Of a stretch of 24,894 bases of DNA, positions 22,761 through 24,894 are shown in pieces. Each line of letters starts with the position of its first letter. Position 1 is the stretch's first letter. Origin of the DNA: an uncultured Clostridium sp. (GTDB lineage Bacteria; Bacillota_I; Bacilli_A; RF39; UBA660). A program made the translations under genes and the position numbers. The notes below the pieces were generated by a model. That model was not told where the DNA came from. It made no database searches and worked only from the letters and a program-made list of their open reading frames with translations. The stretch covers positions 1-24,894 of the forward strand of contig CABUQZ010000024.1 of NCBI GenBank assembly GCA_902493795.1. Reading direction: 5' to 3'.

Positions 22761-24533
22761 CTAGTCATCTAAAAATTCTTTAATGTTCTTTTTAGAATTT
22801 TCTTTATTTTTTTTAGAGAATTCTTTGTATAACTTTATTACTTTATTTTTATTAGCAAGACATAATTCTATTTTTTCTTTTATTAGTTCTACATCATTTT
22901 CATTATCTACAACTAGATATTTTTCTAGTTCACTATTTTTAAAGTAATGATGATTATTTCCGGTTATACAAATGGTGTCTTGTTCCATACTTTCAAGTGG
23001 GAGCATTGGAGCGCATTCTGAGAATGTTACATATAAGTTAATATCATTTTGTGACATTCTTTTTATTAGAGAATTACGATCAAATTGTTTATCTTCTCCA
23101 TCTATTTTTAAGTTTAAAAATCCTGCAAATTCTTTTGCTTTTTCTTTTAATGGAATCATATCGACAACTGCATTTTCAATTAATGATGCTGCTGCAAGAG
23201 AGGTAAACATATTTTTTCGCCAGTCTTCACAACTCGCTGCATATATTCCTATTCTTATTTCCTTAGTGTTTTTCTTTTCTTCTTTATCTATTTTTACGTC
23301 TACTTTATTTGTAATAAATTTAGTGTTTATATTTTGATTTTTGTAAAAATTTACTAAAGACTCTTTACATGTTCCAAATGTCTTAATTTTTTTATTTCTT
23401 AAAAGTTTTATTATTTTGCTATTCATTTCCCAATTATACTTATCTGTTATTTGGGAATTACTACCATGCCAAAAAACTTTTACTACTATTTTTTTACTAC
23501 TTAAGTATTCGATTAATTTATCTTGTCCTATTGATAAAGAGCTAAATATTACTTGTTTTATATTGTTACTTTTAATTGCTTTTCCAATTTTTTTAACATC
23601 TTTTTTACGATATATTTCTCTTAAATCTACAGTGTAATCAAATAACTCTTTAGTTGCACTTGTTACTCCTAGAAATGAACCATTATGCACTGCTATGTAT
23701 GGTGCGTCTTTATTGTTTTTTATGTATTCTATGCTGTTTTTTATTGATTCTAAATAGTTTGGAGTTATTAATGCCTTCTTTCTTCTATGATTTAAAATAG
23801 GACGAAGTACAAATCCTCCAAGATGCTTTGTAGTGCGATATAGTTTTAATACTCTTAAAGTGTTTTTCCTTCCTATTTTTCTAACCATGTTAATTTCCAT
23901 TTTTTCTTTTTTAGGAATCCAAGTTGCATCATAGTAGTGAATCATGCAGGTGTTATCTGTAAACATTTTATCTTTCCAATTAAAAGAATATGGATAAAAA
24001 TAGTCTCTAGGGTAGATATCTATTCCATCATCTAAATGTAGTATTTCGTTTATTTTACCTCTTTTTACTTCTAGAATATCACTAATTAATACTGGTATTG
24101 TGTAATTATTAACTTCGTTAGGATCAAAACCTTTCATAGATTGATACTTTTCAAGTAATTTAGTTGGAGTTTTTGCATTTTTATTTTTTTCATACCATAC
24201 TCCTACTGCTACAAAACCTGTATCTTCTACTCCTAGAAAAGTATTGCAGTTAAATAAATGAGATATGTCTTTAATTACTTTCATATCAGTATCAAAATAA
24301 ATTCCACCATATTCTTTTAAAGCTTTCGCACGAGCATAATCTGCTACAAAAGCATATTTTTTATTTTCATATGCTTCTTTGACAAATGGGCATTCTTCTA
24401 TATTAAAGTTTTCTTCTGACCATTTAATTATCTCATAGTCAGGCAAGTACTTTTTCCAACTTTTTATACACTGTTTTGCAAGTTTAGGAAGAGGTTTGGG
24501 ACCAAACCAACAATAATGGATATATTTTTTCAT
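22761..24533 (-). CDS. Bimodular glycosyltransferase: GT32-like (OCH1 type) plus GT-B-like domain
   Basis: 590 residues. The N-terminal domain is a GT32-like sugar transferase: IHYCWFGPKPLP (5-16), KWSEENFNIEECPF, a helix with FVADYARAKALKEYGGIYFD leading into DTD (81-83), the metal-binding DxD. The C-terminal region (about 270-590) is a GT-B-like domain with VFWHGSNSQITDK, GIYAASCEDWRKNMFTSLAA and NLYVTFSECAPMLPLESM (499-516), the last recalling the GT4 Glu-x7-Glu region. The frame extends 26 codons upstream to 24611, but ATG at 24533 follows GGGGGATTATCT and gives the standard GT32 start. It has a strong promoter. It lies directly downstream of a UDP-GlcNAc 2-epimerase gene, consistent with a surface polysaccharide or teichoic acid linkage pathway. 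Confidence 0.9.
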   Translation of the reverse strand: MKKYIHYCWFGPKPLPKLAKQCIKSWKKYLPDYEIIKWSEENFNIEECPFVKEAYENKKYAFVADYARAKALKEYGGIYFDTDMKVIKDISHLFNCNTFLGVEDTGFVAVGVWYEKNKNAKTPTKLLEKYQSMKGFDPNEVNNYTIPVLISDILEVKRGKINEILHLDDGIDIYPRDYFYPYSFNWKDKMFTDNTCMIHYYDATWIPKKEKMEINMVRKIGRKNTLRVLKLYRTTKHLGGFVLRPILNHRRKKALITPNYLESIKNSIEYIKNNKDAPYIAVHNGSFLGVTSATKELFDYTVDLREIYRKKDVKKIGKAIKSNNIKQVIFSSLSIGQDKLIEYLSSKKIVVKVFWHGSNSQITDKYNWEMNSKIIKLLRNKKIKTFGTCKESLVNFYKNQNINTKFITNKVDVKIDKEEKKNTKEIRIGIYAASCEDWRKNMFTSLAAASLIENAVVDMIPLKEKAKEFAGFLNLKIDGEDKQFDRNSLIKRMSQNDINLYVTFSECAPMLPLESMEQDTICITGNNHHYFKNSELEKYLVVDNENDVELIKEKIELCLANKNKVIKLYKEFSKKNKENSKKNIKEFLDD

Positions 24534-24560
24534 AGATAATCCCCCAATCTTTATATTTCT

Positions 24561-24589
24561 ATTATAACAAAAGTATTTTTTTCGTACAA
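24561..24589 (-). promoter_or_regulatory. Sigma-A promoter of the glycosyltransferase operon
   Basis: Minus strand: -35 TTGTAC (24584-24589), 17-base spacer, -10 TATAAT (24561-24566), 27 bases before the ATG at 24533. The operon is therefore independent of the upstream epimerase gene. Confidence 0.85.
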
Positions 24590-24621
24590 CAAAAGAAGAA
24601 TGCTTGGGCACCCTTCATTTT

Positions 24622-24894
24622 TTATTTATTTTTTCTCCAAACCATTTTATCAACAATTCCTGTGTAACTTTGAATTATTTTAACTACTTTTGTACTTACA
24701 TTTTCGTCAACATAATTTGGAACTGGTATTCCATAATCACCATTTTTGTTCATTTCTACTGCTAATTCTACTGCATTAAGTAAGTCTTCAGTGTTAATTC
24801 CAGCAAGAACAAAATCTCCTTTATCTAGTGCTTCAGGACGCTCTGTACTTGTTCTTATACATACAGCTGGAATTGGTTCGTTTTTAGAGATGTA
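24622..24894 (-). CDS. UDP-N-acetylglucosamine 2-epimerase, C-terminal part (cut by window edge)
   Basis: The last 90 residues of a protein that enters from the right edge; I translated it directly. It reads IPAVCIRTSTERPEALDKGD near its start, and S-T-E-R-P-E is the signature of the C-terminal half of WecB/MnaA-type epimerases, which interconvert UDP-GlcNAc and UDP-ManNAc. This supplies ManNAc for teichoic acid linkage units or capsule. The reading ends ...GIVDKMVWRKNK with TAA at 24622-24624. No strong terminator follows; the glycosyltransferase promoter is close downstream. Confidence 0.88.
   Translation of the reverse strand, partial: YISKNEPIPAVCIRTSTERPEALDKGDFVLAGINTEDLLNAVELAVEMNKNGDYGIPVPNYVDENVSTKVVKIIQSYTGIVDKMVWRKNK

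Noticed and set aside
1..24894. CRISPR array, tRNA or rRNA genes, SRP RNA
   Set aside because: No repeat-spacer pattern, and no cloverleaf or rRNA-like sequence was recognised by reading; the SRP RNA is not evident near ffh.

Overview
The window comes from a very AT-rich, low-GC member of the Firmicutes/Bacillota, most likely an uncultured Bacilli-type lineage of the Erysipelotrichales/RF39 kind. The evidence is the EzrA, YtxG/YtxH, YlxM-Ffh-FtsY and T-box tyrS content, the strong AGGAGG/GAGGTGA ribosome binding sites, and near-consensus sigma-A promoters. TGA is used as a stop (for example the ATGA overlap at 4078-4081), so this is the standard bacterial code and not the mycoplasma code. Almost everything is on the minus strand; the plus strand carries an orphan gene at 13653, rpsD, and a 70-residue gene at 20549.

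Layout. (1) 89-4599, read leftward: a secretion/surface cluster. A divergent SipW-type signal peptidase is followed by a TasA/camelysin-like cargo protein. Next comes a signal peptidase with a cargo-like domain on its own C terminus, then a probably abundant single-gene cargo protein with its own promoter and terminator, and last a membrane-anchored surface protein. This looks like a matrix-fibre export system and is the most interesting part of the window. (2) 4711-9371: the SRP operon ftsY-ylxM-ffh with a HerA-type ATPase gene inserted between ylxM and ffh. (3) 9424-11752: ezrA and an overlapping gene for an isolated type IV prepilin-like protein. (4) 11850-14435: an accessory patch with a decayed tnpB, about 400 bp of non-coding DNA and a divergent pair of unrecognised genes with well-formed promoters. 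(5) 14461-16767: rpsD with a long leader, convergent with tyrS, which is controlled by a tyrosine T-box. (6) 16774-19763: envelope genes, namely a membrane-anchored orphan, YtxH, YtxG (DUF948), a disordered protein with an FtsY-like N terminus, and a lipoprotein. (7) 19824-20761: trmB and a divergent small coiled-coil protein. (8) 20790-24894: surface polysaccharide genes, namely two multidomain glycosyltransferases that share a domain, preceded by the C-terminal end of a UDP-GlcNAc 2-epimerase gene.

The order trmB, ytxG/ytxH, tyrS, rpsD, ezrA is also found in Bacillus subtilis, so this is a conserved chromosomal backbone. The accessory patch sits between rpsD and ezrA, a known gap filled by other genes in Bacillus. 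Bases 1-88 show no recognisable gene.
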